Assembly (NCBI RefSeq): GCF_000378185.1
Contig: NZ_KB899382.1
Coordinates: 1 to 64,000, forward strand
Direction of reading: 5' to 3'
Length of the DNA: 64,000 bases
Origin: Salinimonas chungwhensis DSM 16280
Lineage (GTDB): Bacteria > Pseudomonadota > Gammaproteobacteria > Enterobacterales > Alteromonadaceae
The position numbers and the translations under genes are program-made. Under the pieces are notes generated by a model. It made no database searches, had not been told where the DNA came from, and was given only the letters and a program-made list of their open reading frames with translations. Below are positions 26,280 to 37,056 of the stretch, piece by piece (positions within the stretch are counted from its first letter, which is position 1; each line of letters opens with the position of its first letter).

Positions 26280-26946
26280 TAAATCCTCATTTCACAATCA
26301 AAGTTAAGAATTTACCCATCAAAAAACAAAAACCTCAAATAAATGATGATTGAATGCTTTTGCAAAATGATAAGTTTTATTCAATGTATTCCTGCCAAAT
26401 ACCATCAAATACTGTGCCGAGTATAGTTGATTTAATAATAATCAAAACTTGCTTAAAAAGTGATAAATACTAACCATTAAGTATTATATTTCGTGTATTA
26501 CATTCCCATTAACATTAATTTTACTGAATTTATTTCATATTAATAATGTAATAAATTCTAATAGCTATAACTTAAGTTGCTATGTCGTCAGCTATCTCAT
26601 GGCTCTACGCCTATATCGCGGCAGATTAATTTAAACAGGCTCTGCAGCAGCGCTTTATAGAAAAAATTAACTAATAGTGAGTTAATATCCTCCTCGTAAT
26701 CTCTTAATTTTAATAATACAAATCTTAAAAGTTTAAAGTTTAATCATTTTAGTTTTTTCTTAACTTTTATAAGCAATTGAAATTAGGCGTCAAAAAAACA
26801 AATTAATAAATTTTATACAAATAATTGAGTTTTATATCGATGAGTTATTAAAATATTCAAGAACCAATCAATACTATAAAAATAAATTAAATAAGGTCTG
26901 CACAATTTACGAACAGGCTAAATAAAATAACTTTTAGGATTTGAAG
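26280..26946. other. long AT-rich intergenic region upstream of TonB receptor
   Basis: About 665 bases with no credible gene. The base composition is much more AT-rich than the neighbours. An inverted repeat TTGATT/AATCAA (26427-26432, 26440-26445) and several runs of A or T are present. This is probably a large control region for the barrel gene and the TonB receptor, or a site bound by nucleoid proteins; I see no further structure. Confidence 0.4.
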
Positions 26947-29799
26947 ATGAAAAAATTAGCTTATGCTGTCCAGATGGCACTTGCAGGAAGTGTGGCACTC
27001 AGCACCGGTTCTGTCAGCGCACAGGAAAATCAAGATTCATTGCAGGATGCTGCAGTGGAAAAAATTCAGGTCACTGGCTCGCGTATCTCTCGTCAGGGCG
27101 CAATTGCTCCTTCTCCCGTTACGGTATTAAGCGGCGAATCGCTATTAAATACCGGTGCAATGAATATCGGTGAAGTTCTTAACGAGCTGCCAGCGCTGGC
27201 GAATACTTACTCTTTGGCAAACTCTGGCCAGTATATTGGGACTGCCGGACTCAATATACTGGACCTGCGCGGAATGGGCACTGACCGCACGCTAGTTTTG
27301 GTGGATGGCAAGCGTCACGTATCTAGTTCAGCCGGCACTGCGTCCGTTGATACCAATACGATACCTACAACCTGGATTGAGCGTGTAGAAATCATTACTG
27401 GTGGTGCCTCAGCGGTTTACGGGGCTGATGCGGTAACGGGTGTGGTCAATTTTGTGTTAAAGAAAAACATTGAAGGTTTTGATATAAGTGCTACGCGCGG
27501 TTACGCCAACGATAACAATTATAAAAATGAAAAGTATCAGGCGTCATATGGCTTTAATTTTGATGATGATCGCGGAAATATCGCGTTCGCTGCAGAATAC
27601 AGCAGTCAAAATCGCTTAAATGCACTAGATAACCCGTGGACGGCGACGCCATACCGAAATATGAGTTATCAGAGCATTTTCGGTGTGGAACGAACACCTG
27701 AACAAGAAAATTCGCTCGCTTACCCTGATAATATTTATACACCGAATGCTGGTTACTATGCGTTGAACAACAAAGGTGTTTTTGGTGCTGGCTATGACAA
27801 AACATTTAACAGTGATGGATCTCTGGAAAATGTGTATTTAGGTGACAGTGTCGATGAGCTCTCCTGTGCGGGCCCCTGTGACTTTTTCAATCTGCGTCAG
27901 TTTACCGATCTGCAGCCAGCTTTTGACCGCACAAATTTCAACGTCAAAGGTAATTATGACTTAAACGACGATACCCGGATTTATGCGCAGGCAAAGTATG
28001 CCCGTACCCGCGCGGAGAGCCTGGGCCAGCCCGCATTTTTCTTTCGGGACTCTACGCATACTATCAACCGTAATAATGGATACCTGAGCCCCTCTGTTGC
28101 CCAATACATGGATGAGCAGGGACTGGATAGCATAGAGGTTAATCGTATGATGACCGACTTAGGTCGTCGTACGGAAAACGATGAGCGTGAAACCACACGC
28201 ATTGTATTGGGCGTTGAGGGCATGCTCAACGATTATTGGGAATACGAAGCGTTTATTAACTACGGTAAAACCGAACTTGAGCGCGTAAATAGCAACAACA
28301 TGATCTTAGCCAATTATAAAAATGCCCGCGATGCCATAAAAGTCGACGGTGAAATTGTTTGTGCGGATGAAGATGCGCGGGCAGCAGGATGTGTACCGGT
28401 AAATATTATGGGCTTTGGCGCGCCCAGCGACGCCGCTCGAGACTACATAAACACAACCTCTGTAGGTACTAGCAAAATAGAGCAGTACAATATAGGTGGT
28501 TCGGTTTCCAATTCTGGTATCTATGAATTACCCGCCGGCTATGTCGGCTTTGCTGCGGGTGTTGAATACCGCAAAGAAGAAAGTCAGATTAACGAACCTG
28601 ACAATGCGGCCGGGACCTTCTTCAACGCACTCGGTGAAGATCGGGGCTACTATGAAGTTTCTGAGGTTTTCACTGAGGTAACTGTACCGGTTCTGGCAGA
28701 TTTACCCGGCATCAACATGATGACAGTGGACGGTGCAATTCGTATCGCCGACTATACCTCCATTGGTAATGCAACCAGCTGGAAACTCGGTTTGGACTGG
28801 GAAATTTTCGATGACCTGCGTATGCGCGCCACCCGTTCGTCAGCCCTGCGAGCGCCCAATATCGGCGAACTGTTTGGTGAAGCGAGTCAAACCTTCTTTA
28901 CTGTCGATGACCCATGTCGCGAGGACAATCTGGCAGATTTGGAAGACAGTGAACAGCGACGCACTAACTGTGCAGCGCTGGGTATTCCGGCAGGATTTGA
29001 CTCCAACTATGACTCGCAAACTCTGGAAGGTGAGATTGGTGGTAATGCAGAGCTGGATGCTGAGCAATCAACGTCTGAGACAGTTGGTATAGTTTATACA
29101 CCTGGTTGGTTTGAAGGATTCACGGCCACAGTGGATTACTGGAAGATTGAACTAACTGATGCTATTTCATCGGTTGGCGCCCAGACCATTCTGGACCGTT
29201 GCGTTGACTCACTTAATGGCGTTGATAATGAGTACTGTAATCTGGTCACTCGTAACAACGTGGGCGAAGTTACGCTTATCAGAAGTTATGCCCTGAACCT
29301 CGCTGGTCAGGAAGCCGAAGGTGTAGATTTTGAGTTTGGCTATGACTTCGATGCACTAGGCGGGGCATTTCGCTCTAATCTCATCGCCACCTATCTGGAT
29401 GAGCGCAAGGAGTTTCCGTTCCAGGATGACCCTGCTGATTTTTACCAGTATGCGGGTACAGCCGGTGAAGCTACCTGGCAGGGCACCTTTAGTCTGAATT
29501 ACGATCGCGGCGACTGGGAAGGAAGCTGGAAAACGCGATTTATCGATGAAGTGAGTCTTTATGATAACCGGGAACTTGCACTTAACCCAAACCCCAGCAG
29601 TCGGATGACATATGGTTCGTACGCTATTACGGATGTAACAGTAGGGTACAATTTCAAGAACGGTATTAGTGCCTCAGTTGGCATCGATAACCTGTTTAAC
29701 CGTGAGCTACCCTTAGGTACTACCGGCACAGGGGCTGGCGATGCAGCTTATGATAACATTGGTCGCTTCGGGTACGTGACCATTAGCTACGCAATGTAA
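26947..29799 (+). CDS. large TonB-dependent receptor
   Basis: A 950-residue outer-membrane receptor: signal peptide 1-24 (ending SVSA), an N-terminal extension with the TonB-box-like segment EKIQVTGSRIS, a plug domain (about 45-165; LDLRGMGTDRTLVLVDGKR and GGASAVYGADAVTGVVNF) and a 22-strand barrel ending in an aromatic strand (YVTISYAM). It belongs to the large 'GSR' receptor group typical of Alteromonadales and Xanthomonadales that takes up oligosaccharides, peptides or other nutrients; the substrate cannot be read from sequence. I chose ATG 26947 (AGGAT upstream) rather than the in-frame TTG two codons earlier. The strong terminator after it makes a monocistronic unit. Confidence 0.92.
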   Translation: MKKLAYAVQMALAGSVALSTGSVSAQENQDSLQDAAVEKIQVTGSRISRQGAIAPSPVTVLSGESLLNTGAMNIGEVLNELPALANTYSLANSGQYIGTAGLNILDLRGMGTDRTLVLVDGKRHVSSSAGTASVDTNTIPTTWIERVEIITGGASAVYGADAVTGVVNFVLKKNIEGFDISATRGYANDNNYKNEKYQASYGFNFDDDRGNIAFAAEYSSQNRLNALDNPWTATPYRNMSYQSIFGVERTPEQENSLAYPDNIYTPNAGYYALNNKGVFGAGYDKTFNSDGSLENVYLGDSVDELSCAGPCDFFNLRQFTDLQPAFDRTNFNVKGNYDLNDDTRIYAQAKYARTRAESLGQPAFFFRDSTHTINRNNGYLSPSVAQYMDEQGLDSIEVNRMMTDLGRRTENDERETTRIVLGVEGMLNDYWEYEAFINYGKTELERVNSNNMILANYKNARDAIKVDGEIVCADEDARAAGCVPVNIMGFGAPSDAARDYINTTSVGTSKIEQYNIGGSVSNSGIYELPAGYVGFAAGVEYRKEESQINEPDNAAGTFFNALGEDRGYYEVSEVFTEVTVPVLADLPGINMMTVDGAIRIADYTSIGNATSWKLGLDWEIFDDLRMRATRSSALRAPNIGELFGEASQTFFTVDDPCREDNLADLEDSEQRRTNCAALGIPAGFDSNYDSQTLEGEIGGNAELDAEQSTSETVGIVYTPGWFEGFTATVDYWKIELTDAISSVGAQTILDRCVDSLNGVDNEYCNLVTRNNVGEVTLIRSYALNLAGQEAEGVDFEFGYDFDALGGAFRSNLIATYLDERKEFPFQDDPADFYQYAGTAGEATWQGTFSLNYDRGDWEGSWKTRFIDEVSLYDNRELALNPNPSSRMTYGSYAITDVTVGYNFKNGISASVGIDNLFNRELPLGTTGTGAGDAAYDNIGRFGYVTISYAM

Positions 29800-29816
29800 A
29801 CTCAAAGACGTGCAAC

Positions 29817-29844
29817 AAGCCGGCTTCAGGAAGCCGGCTTTTTT
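29817..29844 (+). terminator. rho-independent terminator of the TonB receptor gene
   Basis: A 10-bp stem (29817-29826 with 29831-29840, arm AAGCCGGCTT) with a 4-base loop and a T run to 29844. Confidence 0.9.
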
Positions 29845-29963
29845 GATCCTGGACGGGCTCAACTAAGCTGCATCAGAGCGGCGCGCGTGGGCTGTTTGTC
29901 AACGGCAATGCAGCATTGCAAAGCAATAAGCGGTGGCGTTAGCCCATATGAGGGCAATACCCC

Positions 29964-30923
29964 CTAGCTTGAGGCAAACATATCCTCTTGATCAGGCAAG
30001 GCATCAAAGGCACCAAAACGAGATACGGTTATGGCACCGCAGCGGGTGGCAAAATCCAGTAGGGTTAAAACATTCTGCTCATCTGATAAAAATCTATTTA
30101 GCCCATCTGACGTTTTTAATTGTCTGGCCAGTTGGTAAAGAACACCACCAATAAATGCATCGCCTGCCGCGGTAGTATCACTCACCTGAGTGGCCGGTAC
30201 GTCAAATTCGCCTGCCAGCGTCGGGGTGTAATAGTGCACTGGCATTGCCCCATTACTGATAAGTACCAGTTGAACGCCTGACTCCAGCCATGTCTTGATA
30301 ATGTCGCAAGGGTCGTCAAACAGTTCGTCCAACTCTTCCTGGCTGGCTTTAATTACGTGCATTGAGCGGGCAGCGGCGTCAATAGCAGCCGGTGCGCAGC
30401 CCGGTTCAGACCAAAAGCCCGGCCGAAAATTGATATCCATACACAGTAATGCTTTATCACTGGTTGCGTTTTGAATTAGCAATTGCGTGCTTTGCGTTAA
30501 ACTGTCTGTGGAAAAAGAACCAGAGCACAGATGCACAATGGTATTGTCATTGAGCGGCAAGTGGCGAACGTCATCCTCAGTGATATTTTTATGTGCGGCA
30601 TTTTCCACGTAAAAATCAAAGGTTCGCTCACCATGCTCGTCCAAATCCACAAACGCCAGTGCAGTTTTACCATTATCTGACTTTATAAAGTGTGTATCTA
30701 CGCCAAAGTCTGTGAGCGTGTTTAGCAGCATTTTTCCAAAGCTGTCCTTACCGACCTTAGAGACCAGCGCACTTCTGCCACCAAGTTTTGCAACAGCCAC
30801 AGCAACGTTTGCAGGCGCTCCGCCAGCAAAAGGCTCAAAGATCTTTTTAGAATTTTTTTCGGGCGCGGAAGTCTGCTGGCCGAGCATATCAACCAACACT
30901 TCTCCTAAGCATAAAACCTGCAT
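29964..30923 (-). CDS. PfkB-family sugar kinase (probable fructokinase)
   Basis: A 319-residue ribokinase-fold carbohydrate kinase. The N-terminal signature is LCLGEVLVDMLG, followed by FAGGAPANVAVAVAKLGG. The C-terminal ATP/anion-hole motif is DTTAAGDAFIGGVLYQ, with the catalytic Asp in AGD. It probably phosphorylates fructose or a related sugar using ATP. I chose ATG 30923 because AGAGGTG precedes it; a frame extended to 30989 adds 22 unconserved residues. No sugar transporter is adjacent, and the gene stands alone. Confidence 0.88.
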   Translation of the reverse strand: MQVLCLGEVLVDMLGQQTSAPEKNSKKIFEPFAGGAPANVAVAVAKLGGRSALVSKVGKDSFGKMLLNTLTDFGVDTHFIKSDNGKTALAFVDLDEHGERTFDFYVENAAHKNITEDDVRHLPLNDNTIVHLCSGSFSTDSLTQSTQLLIQNATSDKALLCMDINFRPGFWSEPGCAPAAIDAAARSMHVIKASQEELDELFDDPCDIIKTWLESGVQLVLISNGAMPVHYYTPTLAGEFDVPATQVSDTTAAGDAFIGGVLYQLARQLKTSDGLNRFLSDEQNVLTLLDFATRCGAITVSRFGAFDALPDQEDMFASS

Positions 30924-31301
30924 GATCACCTCTGGCATGGGAATTATTGTGCATGTATTCGTATTGTTCGCGTCAGATACAATGAGCAAAGAACAATGAA
31001 TATTAAAGTCTGAGCAGTAAGTATGTAAAAGTTATCCGATTAAATCAACTTTGTTTACTTAATCGTAACACGACGTCTCAGCGGGTTTAATTTATAGACT
31101 GTCTGCTCGCCCTGACTTCTCGTTTGAGGATATCTGGCAAACTAGCGAACGTTTTCTTATCGCCCACTGATTGCGACTAATTTGACTGGATAAACACAGT
31201 AATGTTACCCCTGAACAGGCAGATGGCGAGGAAACAAATCGTAAACCTGTTGTCAGCGTAGTAAACAGTATGATGAAGATAATTCTATCCGGGAGAAAAT
31301 T

Positions 31302-31592
31302 ATGATTGCTGTTATTGCTACATTGCATTGCACTGAGGAAAACGAAGAGCATCTTGTCAGTGCGCTTAAAACATTGCAGTTTCATTCCAGACAGGAAGAG
31401 GGGTGTCAGCGTTACGACCTGTTACAGCGTAAAGTGGGCAAGCAATCCGAGCTTATTTTGAGTGAGTTGTGGGATAATGAAGATTCATTGGAAGCCCATT
31501 TTAACGCAGGGCACTTCAATCGTTTCACCGCACAGGCGGAGGATATCGTTGAAAACACTGAGATTCGCAAATTTGATGTGCTGGAAGAGTAA
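31302..31592 (+). CDS. ABM-domain monooxygenase (YgiN-like)
   Basis: A 96-residue protein made of one antibiotic biosynthesis monooxygenase (ABM) dimeric alpha-beta barrel. The signature is CQRYDLLQ, then LILSELWDNEDSLEAHFNAGHFNRF. YgiN-type members oxidise quinols or small phenolics without a cofactor. GGGAG precedes the ATG. A shared terminator separates it from convergent cyoE; the nearby quinol oxidase is suggestive but no operon links them. Confidence 0.88.
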   Translation: MIAVIATLHCTEENEEHLVSALKTLQFHSRQEEGCQRYDLLQRKVGKQSELILSELWDNEDSLEAHFNAGHFNRFTAQAEDIVENTEIRKFDVLEE

Positions 31593-31618
31593 AAAAAATG
31601 GCTCCGTGCAGGAGCCAT
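31591..31618. terminator. bidirectional terminator between ABM gene and cyoE
   Basis: An 8-bp stem (31598-31605 with 31611-31618, arm ATGGCTCC). The eight A at 31591-31598 give a long T tract on the minus strand, so it chiefly ends the cyo operon. Confidence 0.8.
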
Positions 31619-31625
31619 CTTAAAC

Positions 31626-32510
31626 TTAACTAAATACGAATAGCCGGGGAGCGACCGTGTGATAATCCACGGCCATTGCAACACTTAACATTGTGATATT
31701 GAGGATGGAAAAGCCGAAAACTCGTCTGGCCCAGCCGTTATCATCAACATCGCTGCGATAGCCACGCAAGGCCATGACAAGCCACCAAATGCTGGTGGTT
31801 GCTGCCACAGCCATGAAGCCAAGACCAGTGTAGCCGCCCAGGGGTAACAACATAGTTACCAGCGCGTACACCGCAATATACAATACGATATGCAGCTTAG
31901 CGCGCTCTATGCCCTTTTCCACGGGTAACACCGGAATGTTCGCCGCCTCGTAATCTTTGTAACGAAAAATGGCGATGGCGTAGGAGTGGGGCATTTGCCA
32001 AAGGCTGAACATCAACAACAAAATGGCTGCTCCGGCATCAAATTGCGCTGTCACTGCACAGTAACCTACTACTGGTGGCACCGCTCCGGAGAGGCTACCA
32101 ACCAGGGTGCCGTAGACTGAATTCCGTTTCATATACAAGCTGTAGATACCGACATATACCACATAGCCCAGCGCAGCAAAAAATACTGCTACAGGATTAG
32201 TGTAGATAGCCAGCAATGCAAAACCGGCAATACCCAGCACGATACCGTGGGCAAAAGCGGCTTTCACCGACATCTCGCCAGTCACGGTCACCCGGGTCTT
32301 GGTGCGTTGCATTCTTGCATCGATATCACGGTCAATGCAGTTGTTAATTGCACAGCCAGATGCCACTACCAGCGACAAACCTAAAAGCGTGGCAATCATT
32401 AGCATCCCATTCACGTCGCCCCGAGAGGCTAGCAAAAAGCCTCCGGCGACAGAAATCAGGTTGCCCATGATGATGCCGGGCTTCGTCACTTGTAAATAAC
32501 GTCGGAACAT
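31626..32510 (-). CDS. cyoE: protoheme IX farnesyltransferase (heme O synthase)
   Basis: A 294-residue UbiA-family prenyltransferase with about nine membrane helices. The first conserved Asp-rich loop is [18 protein letters not shown] (about residues 56-73), the prenyl-diphosphate/Mg site. A second conserved loop contains [13 protein letters not shown]. It adds a farnesyl group to heme B to make heme O, needed by the quinol oxidase encoded just upstream. It lies 53 bases after cyoD, within the same unit. Confidence 0.96.
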   Translation of the reverse strand: MFRRYLQVTKPGIIMGNLISVAGGFLLASRGDVNGMLMIATLLGLSLVVASGCAINNCIDRDIDARMQRTKTRVTVTGEMSVKAAFAHGIVLGIAGFALLAIYTNPVAVFFAALGYVVYVGIYSLYMKRNSVYGTLVGSLSGAVPPVVGYCAVTAQFDAGAAILLLMFSLWQMPHSYAIAIFRYKDYEAANIPVLPVEKGIERAKLHIVLYIAVYALVTMLLPLGGYTGLGFMAVAATTSIWWLVMALRGYRSDVDDNGWARRVFGFSILNITMLSVAMAVDYHTVAPRLFVFS

Positions 32511-32563
32511 TTACTCAGTTACTCCAGATACTTCTGCACAGCGAGTGCACCAGCCCAAGAAGG

Positions 32564-32914
32564 CTAGTACATCATCATGGCGTTGGATTCGTAAATAATC
32601 CAAACAGACAGTCCTACCACCATTACAATAACAAGTGCACTGAATAAAAACGAAAAGGTGCTCGCTCGTCCGTCTTCAGTAATAAAGTTAAGGTGTAGGA
32701 AAAATTTAAGGTGAACCCAAATCTGTACAATTGCCGCAACGACGATTGTCCACACTGTTGTTGATTTGGCTAAATCACCTTCCATCACTGCCCAAAAAGG
32801 AATCACAGTGAGAATAACCGATAATACAAAGCCGATTATATAAGACTTCACATCCCCGTGGTCAGCTGAATGTGATTCAGTCTGTCCGGGGGTAGTAGAA
32901 TGACTTTGACTCAT
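32564..32914 (-). CDS. cyoD: cytochrome bo3 quinol oxidase subunit IV
   Basis: A 116-residue subunit with three membrane helices (about 28-46, 54-72, 88-108), the small assembly/stability subunit of cytochrome bo3. HADHGD-like sequence (HSADHGDVKSYIIGFVLS) marks the N terminus. I use the ATG at 32914, which overlaps the cyoC stop by one base (TAATG). An upstream in-frame start at 32953 would add 13 residues inside cyoC and is unlikely. Confidence 0.95.
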   Translation of the reverse strand: MSQSHSTTPGQTESHSADHGDVKSYIIGFVLSVILTVIPFWAVMEGDLAKSTTVWTIVVAAIVQIWVHLKFFLHLNFITEDGRASTFSFLFSALVIVMVVGLSVWIIYESNAMMMY

Positions 32915-33549
32915 TACATAGCTCCCATCAGATAGACAACGGTGAAAACACAAATCCAGACAATATCCAGAAAGTGCCAGAATAAGCTCAGGCAGCTTAA
33001 CCGGGTTACTGTTTGTGTGCCCAGACCACGACGAACTATCTCAATGATCATAATTGTCATCCAGATAAGTCCTGCACTGACGTGCGCGCCGTGTAAACCA
33101 ACCAGTGCGAAAAAGGCGGACAGAAACGCACTTTCACCTGGTCCATTGCCATTCACGATCAAGTGGTGGAATTCATAGATTTCCATACCGATAAAGGTCG
33201 CACCAAATGCAAAGGTGATACCCAACCAGGTCAGCGTTAACGCTTTTTTCTGGCCGTGGGCAGCAATCATGGCAAAGCCGAAGGTAATACTACTTAATAG
33301 TAAGGCTGCGGTTTCTACCGCCACGAAATCCAGCTCAAAAATATCCTTACCAGATACACCGCCTGCGGTGTTCATAAACAAGACTGCGTAAGTTGCAAAA
33401 AACGATGCAAACAACAGGCAGTCAGTCATCAGATATAGCCAGAAACCAAAAATGGTGTCTCCGCTAGTATCATGATGCTCGTGGTCATGGCTATCGCCAT
33501 GACCTCCGATATCACTGTTCGGGTTTAGGCTTGATGGAATTGAACTCAT
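32914..33549 (-). CDS. cyoC: cytochrome bo3 quinol oxidase subunit III
   Basis: A 211-residue heme-copper oxidase subunit III with five membrane helices. [23 protein letters not shown] and [14 protein letters not shown] are family-typical. The N terminus is rich in His and Asp ([13 protein letters not shown]). It stabilises the oxidase core. It overlaps cyoB by four bases. Confidence 0.96.
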   Translation of the reverse strand: MSSIPSSLNPNSDIGGHGDSHDHEHHDTSGDTIFGFWLYLMTDCLLFASFFATYAVLFMNTAGGVSGKDIFELDFVAVETAALLLSSITFGFAMIAAHGQKKALTLTWLGITFAFGATFIGMEIYEFHHLIVNGNGPGESAFLSAFFALVGLHGAHVSAGLIWMTIMIIEIVRRGLGTQTVTRLSCLSLFWHFLDIVWICVFTVVYLMGAM

Positions 33550-35534
33550 GCTGTTACCTCTTTTGGCGCATTTTTCAAATGTTCATCCTCGATTTTCTTA
33601 ATCTCGTCAGGTTGAACGTAGTAATCTACGTCCTTGGTATAGCAGCGCTTGATGTAGAAGCCGATAGCAGCTACCAGTCCTACAGCGGCTAACCACCAGA
33701 TGTGCCATATCATGGCAAAACAAAAGACCGTCAGACTGCCGCTGATCGTAACACCTGCAGATGTATTCTTGGGCATATGAATAGGGTCATAGCTCTCGTA
33801 GCGCTTATACGCTTCACCTTCTTCTTTCATGTCCGTCCATGTATCAATGTCTTTAACATGCGGAAGTTTAGCGAAGTTATAAAACTGCGGCGGAGAAGCA
33901 GTTGACCATTCCAGCGTGTGTCCATCCCATGGGTCGCCGGTTTTATCATTCAATTCATCACGCTTCATGAAGCTCACTACCAGCTGAATAACCTGGGACA
34001 GAATACCAAACGCAATAACGACGGCGCCGATAGCTGCGATGTACAGCCAGATATTCCAGTCTGGGTTATCAGTAGAATTAAGACGACGCGTCATGCCTAA
34101 AAAGCCCAGCACATAAAGTGGCATAAAGGCTAGCAGGAAGCCAATTTGCCAACACCAGAAGGCAGATTTGCCCCATTTTTCATCCAGTTTGAAGCCCATC
34201 GCTTTCGGGAACCAGTAAGTAAATCCTGCCAGATAACCGAATACAGCACCGCCAATAATGGTGTTATGGAAGTGAGCAATCAAAAACAGACTATTGTGCA
34301 AGACATAGTCCGCGCCTGGAATGGCCAGCAGAACACCTGTCATACCGCCAATGGTAAAGGTCACCATGAAGCCCAGTGTCCATAATACTGGCGTTGTGAT
34401 GTGCAGACGACCGCGATACAGCGTGAATATCCAGTTAAACAACTTCACCCCGGTGGGTACCGCAATGATCATTGTCATGATACCGAAAAAGGCATTAACG
34501 TTAGCGCTGGAGCCCATGGTGAAGAAGTGATGCAACCATACAATAAAGCCAAGAATGGCGATGGCACCGCTGGCGTAAACCATGGATTTATAACCAAACA
34601 AGCGTTTGCCGGTGAAGGTTGACAGTACCTCTGAGAAAATACCAAACGCTGGTAGAATCAGAATATATACTTCCGGATGTCCCCATGCCCAGAACAGGTT
34701 GATATACATCATAGAGTTACCACCGGCTTCATTGGTGAAGAAGTGGAAGTCCATGTAGCGATCAAGCGTCAGCATAGCAAGCACTGCTGTCAGGATTGGG
34801 AAGGATGCCGCTATCAAAATATTCGCCCAGGTACATGTCCAGGTGAAAATCGGCATTTGCATCAGTTTCATGCCCGGTGCACGCATCTTCGCTACAGTAA
34901 CCAGAAAGTTAACTGCAGTCAGTAGCGTACCGAGCCCGGATATTTGCAAGGCCCATATGTAGTAATCGACTCCCACGCTCGGACTGTAAGTCAGGCCTGA
35001 CAGAGGAGGGTAAGCCACCCAACCGGTTTTAGCGAATTCACCTAAGCCCAATGACAGATTGATCAGCACGGCACCGCCGGCTGTCAGCCAGAAACTTAAG
35101 TTATTCAAAAATGGAAAGGCCACATCTCGGGCACCAATTTGCAAAGGCAACACGATATTCATCAGACCGACCATAAATGGCATTGCCATGAAGATGATCA
35201 TGATTACACCGTGGGCGGTGAAAATCTGGTCGTAATGATCCGGCGGCAGATAACCTTCAGCACCGTTGGTGGCCAGGGCCAGTTGGGAGCGCATCATGAT
35301 GGCATCAGCAAAGCCGCGCATAAGCATGATGAGCGCCAGAATGATATACATAACGCCAAGGCGTTTATGATCAATAGAAGTGATCCACTCGCTCCAGAGA
35401 ACGCCCCACTTCTTATATTTAGTTATCAGGGCGGCAATGACGACACCCAGAATAGCGACTACCGTAAGCGTACTCATGATAATAGGATCATGATACGGCA
35501 GTGCTTCTATAGATAATTTACCTAACAAAGACAT
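33546..35534 (-). CDS. cyoB: cytochrome bo3 quinol oxidase subunit I
   Basis: A 662-residue catalytic subunit of the proton-pumping ubiquinol oxidase, binding heme b, heme o3 and CuB. The quinol-site residues R and D appear in MRGFAD, with the heme b His in FTAHGVIMI. The heme-copper core is in [18 protein letters not shown], followed by HHFFTMG and by [13 protein letters not shown], which carry the remaining His ligands. Length matches E. coli CyoB (663). It begins two bases after cyoA ends. Confidence 0.98.
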   Translation of the reverse strand: MSLLGKLSIEALPYHDPIIMSTLTVVAILGVVIAALITKYKKWGVLWSEWITSIDHKRLGVMYIILALIMLMRGFADAIMMRSQLALATNGAEGYLPPDHYDQIFTAHGVIMIIFMAMPFMVGLMNIVLPLQIGARDVAFPFLNNLSFWLTAGGAVLINLSLGLGEFAKTGWVAYPPLSGLTYSPSVGVDYYIWALQISGLGTLLTAVNFLVTVAKMRAPGMKLMQMPIFTWTCTWANILIAASFPILTAVLAMLTLDRYMDFHFFTNEAGGNSMMYINLFWAWGHPEVYILILPAFGIFSEVLSTFTGKRLFGYKSMVYASGAIAILGFIVWLHHFFTMGSSANVNAFFGIMTMIIAVPTGVKLFNWIFTLYRGRLHITTPVLWTLGFMVTFTIGGMTGVLLAIPGADYVLHNSLFLIAHFHNTIIGGAVFGYLAGFTYWFPKAMGFKLDEKWGKSAFWCWQIGFLLAFMPLYVLGFLGMTRRLNSTDNPDWNIWLYIAAIGAVVIAFGILSQVIQLVVSFMKRDELNDKTGDPWDGHTLEWSTASPPQFYNFAKLPHVKDIDTWTDMKEEGEAYKRYESYDPIHMPKNTSAGVTISGSLTVFCFAMIWHIWWLAAVGLVAAIGFYIKRCYTKDVDYYVQPDEIKKIEDEHLKNAPKEVTA

Positions 35535-35536
35535 GA

Positions 35537-36487
35537 CTACTCCTCGGCCTCTGTTTCATGAGCGCCGGAATGCTGCGCGTGACTACGCGTTGCTTCAGGA
35601 CGACCCTGGACCGCATTTTTAGGTTTGCTGTAGTAATTCATTTCACCGTGGTCTTTCATGAATTTCATAATGATGTCGTGAAACAAACCGTCTTTGACAT
35701 CGGCGAAATACTCGACCGGATGAGACTTGGTCGGCTCTGTCAACGCTTTATACGACGCTGAATCAAGCTCTCCCCCTTCGCGTTTAACCTTTTCTACCCA
35801 CGCCTCAAAATCATCGTTGGTAGGTGTGGCAATCGCGTCAAAATTCATTCCGGTAAACCCTTCGCCACTATAGTTGGCTGAAAAGCCATCGTAAGTGCCA
35901 GGCTCATCTGCAATCAGATGTAGCTTGGTTTCCATACCTGCCATTGAATAAATCTGACTACCTAACTGCGGAATGAAAAAGGAGTTCATTGTTCCTTCAG
36001 AAGTGATCTTGAACGCCACTGGCTTATCAGCGGGGAATACAAGTTCATTAACTGTTGCAATACCCTGTTCAGGATAAATAAACAGCCACTTCCAGTTCAA
36101 TGAAACCACTTCCACGGTCATATGCTCCCCTTTGCCTTCAAGCGGCTTGTAAGGATCTAACGCGTGAGTGGATTTCCACGTGATAACGCCCAGTACAACG
36201 ATGATCAGAATCGGGATAGACCAGACTGCTGATTCAATTTTTGTCGAATGAGCCCATTTAGGTGTATAAACTTCAAAATCCCGACTGGCGCGATACTTCC
36301 AGGCAAAGTAGAGAGTCAGCACGATAACCGGAATAACAACAATCAGCATCAAGAGTGTGCAGATTATAATCAGCCACTTTTCTTCAACACCAACCTGTCC
36401 TTTCGGATCGAGTACTCCGCCACTACAACCTGCTAGTGTCAGCACGACGGCGGTAAAAGCAATTGTACAAAGGTTACGAATAAGCAA
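35537..36487 (-). CDS. cyoA: cytochrome bo3 quinol oxidase subunit II (lipoprotein)
   Basis: A 316-residue subunit II. A lipoprotein signal (lipobox LAGC, about Cys 21) is followed by two membrane helices (about 41-63 and 88-106) and a periplasmic cupredoxin fold (about 125-235) that lacks the CuA ligands, as expected for a quinol oxidase. [22 protein letters not shown] is the family signature. The start is a TTG, with TAGGA nine bases upstream; no ATG precedes the signal. A 24-base inverted repeat lies 68-91 bases upstream. It is first in the cyoABCDE operon. Confidence 0.96.
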   Translation of the reverse strand: MLIRNLCTIAFTAVVLTLAGCSGGVLDPKGQVGVEEKWLIIICTLLMLIVVIPVIVLTLYFAWKYRASRDFEVYTPKWAHSTKIESAVWSIPILIIVVLGVITWKSTHALDPYKPLEGKGEHMTVEVVSLNWKWLFIYPEQGIATVNELVFPADKPVAFKITSEGTMNSFFIPQLGSQIYSMAGMETKLHLIADEPGTYDGFSANYSGEGFTGMNFDAIATPTNDDFEAWVEKVKREGGELDSASYKALTEPTKSHPVEYFADVKDGLFHDIIMKFMKDHGEMNYYSKPKNAVQGRPEATRSHAQHSGAHETEAEE

Positions 36488-36554
36488 AGGAATTTTCCTA
36501 CAACCCAGAGGTTTACAATCCTGCCGCCCCGGTAACAGAACGACGCTCAGATTC

Positions 36555-36578
36555 GGGAATTACCGTAAGGTAGTTCCC
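36555..36578. promoter_or_regulatory. 10-bp inverted repeat upstream of cyoA
   Basis: GGGAATTACC (36555-36564) pairs with GGTAGTTCCC (36569-36578), one G-T wobble, across GTAA. It is a good candidate operator or leader hairpin for the cyo operon. There is no T tract, so it is not a normal terminator for the gene at 36637. Confidence 0.45.
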
Positions 36579-36636
36579 AGCTAGTTTAAGTTCACCCGTA
36601 TTTTCAGACCGCTAAACAACCGCTGTCTGGCAAATA

Positions 36637-37056
36637 CTAAGCAAAACTTAAAGGGGGTGCGCGGGAGCCATGTGATAAACGAACACGAGGGCTAACGGCA
36701 AATACGGTATGAGTAAGTAACGACTTACTTAGTATGACGCCTGCGCGACGCGCAGACATATAACGAAAAAGTTCACTAAATATTGCATTACGAAAAGCTC
36801 TGAAAACGGCTTTGCAAGCAACCAGAAGACCCAGCGAAGCCACGGTGACCGGGCCAATAAAGGGGTTTTCTATAACCGCTGAGACCACATCTGTGGAGTC
36901 AGCGAGAGCTCCACATAATAATAATGCTATATTCAGTACACTAATGAACAAAGTGGCACCCACACCTTTACACAGCCAGTGCACTACAGCACTCGCTTGT
37001 TGTTGGCCAGGCAATACCTGTCTGCAGGTTGTCATCAATAAAGTCAAAATAGACAT
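36637..37056 (-). CDS. hypothetical two-helix membrane protein
   Basis: A 139-residue frame with two hydrophobic segments (about 29-51 and 68-87) and a basic C-terminal region (residues about 88-139). The ribosome-binding site is modest (AAGTGAGTG). I recognise no family, and the basic, low-complexity C terminus could indicate a spurious or fast-evolving gene. It lies upstream of cyo in the same direction, but 149 bases away and across the inverted repeat, so it is probably not co-transcribed. The 37057-37410 gap is AT-rich; an 11-bp inverted pair (37066-37076, 37163-37173) flanks its promoter region. Confidence 0.45.
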   Translation of the reverse strand: MSILTLLMTTCRQVLPGQQQASAVVHWLCKGVGATLFISVLNIALLLCGALADSTDVVSAVIENPFIGPVTVASLGLLVACKAVFRAFRNAIFSELFRYMSARRAGVILSKSLLTHTVFAVSPRVRLSHGSRAPPLSFA

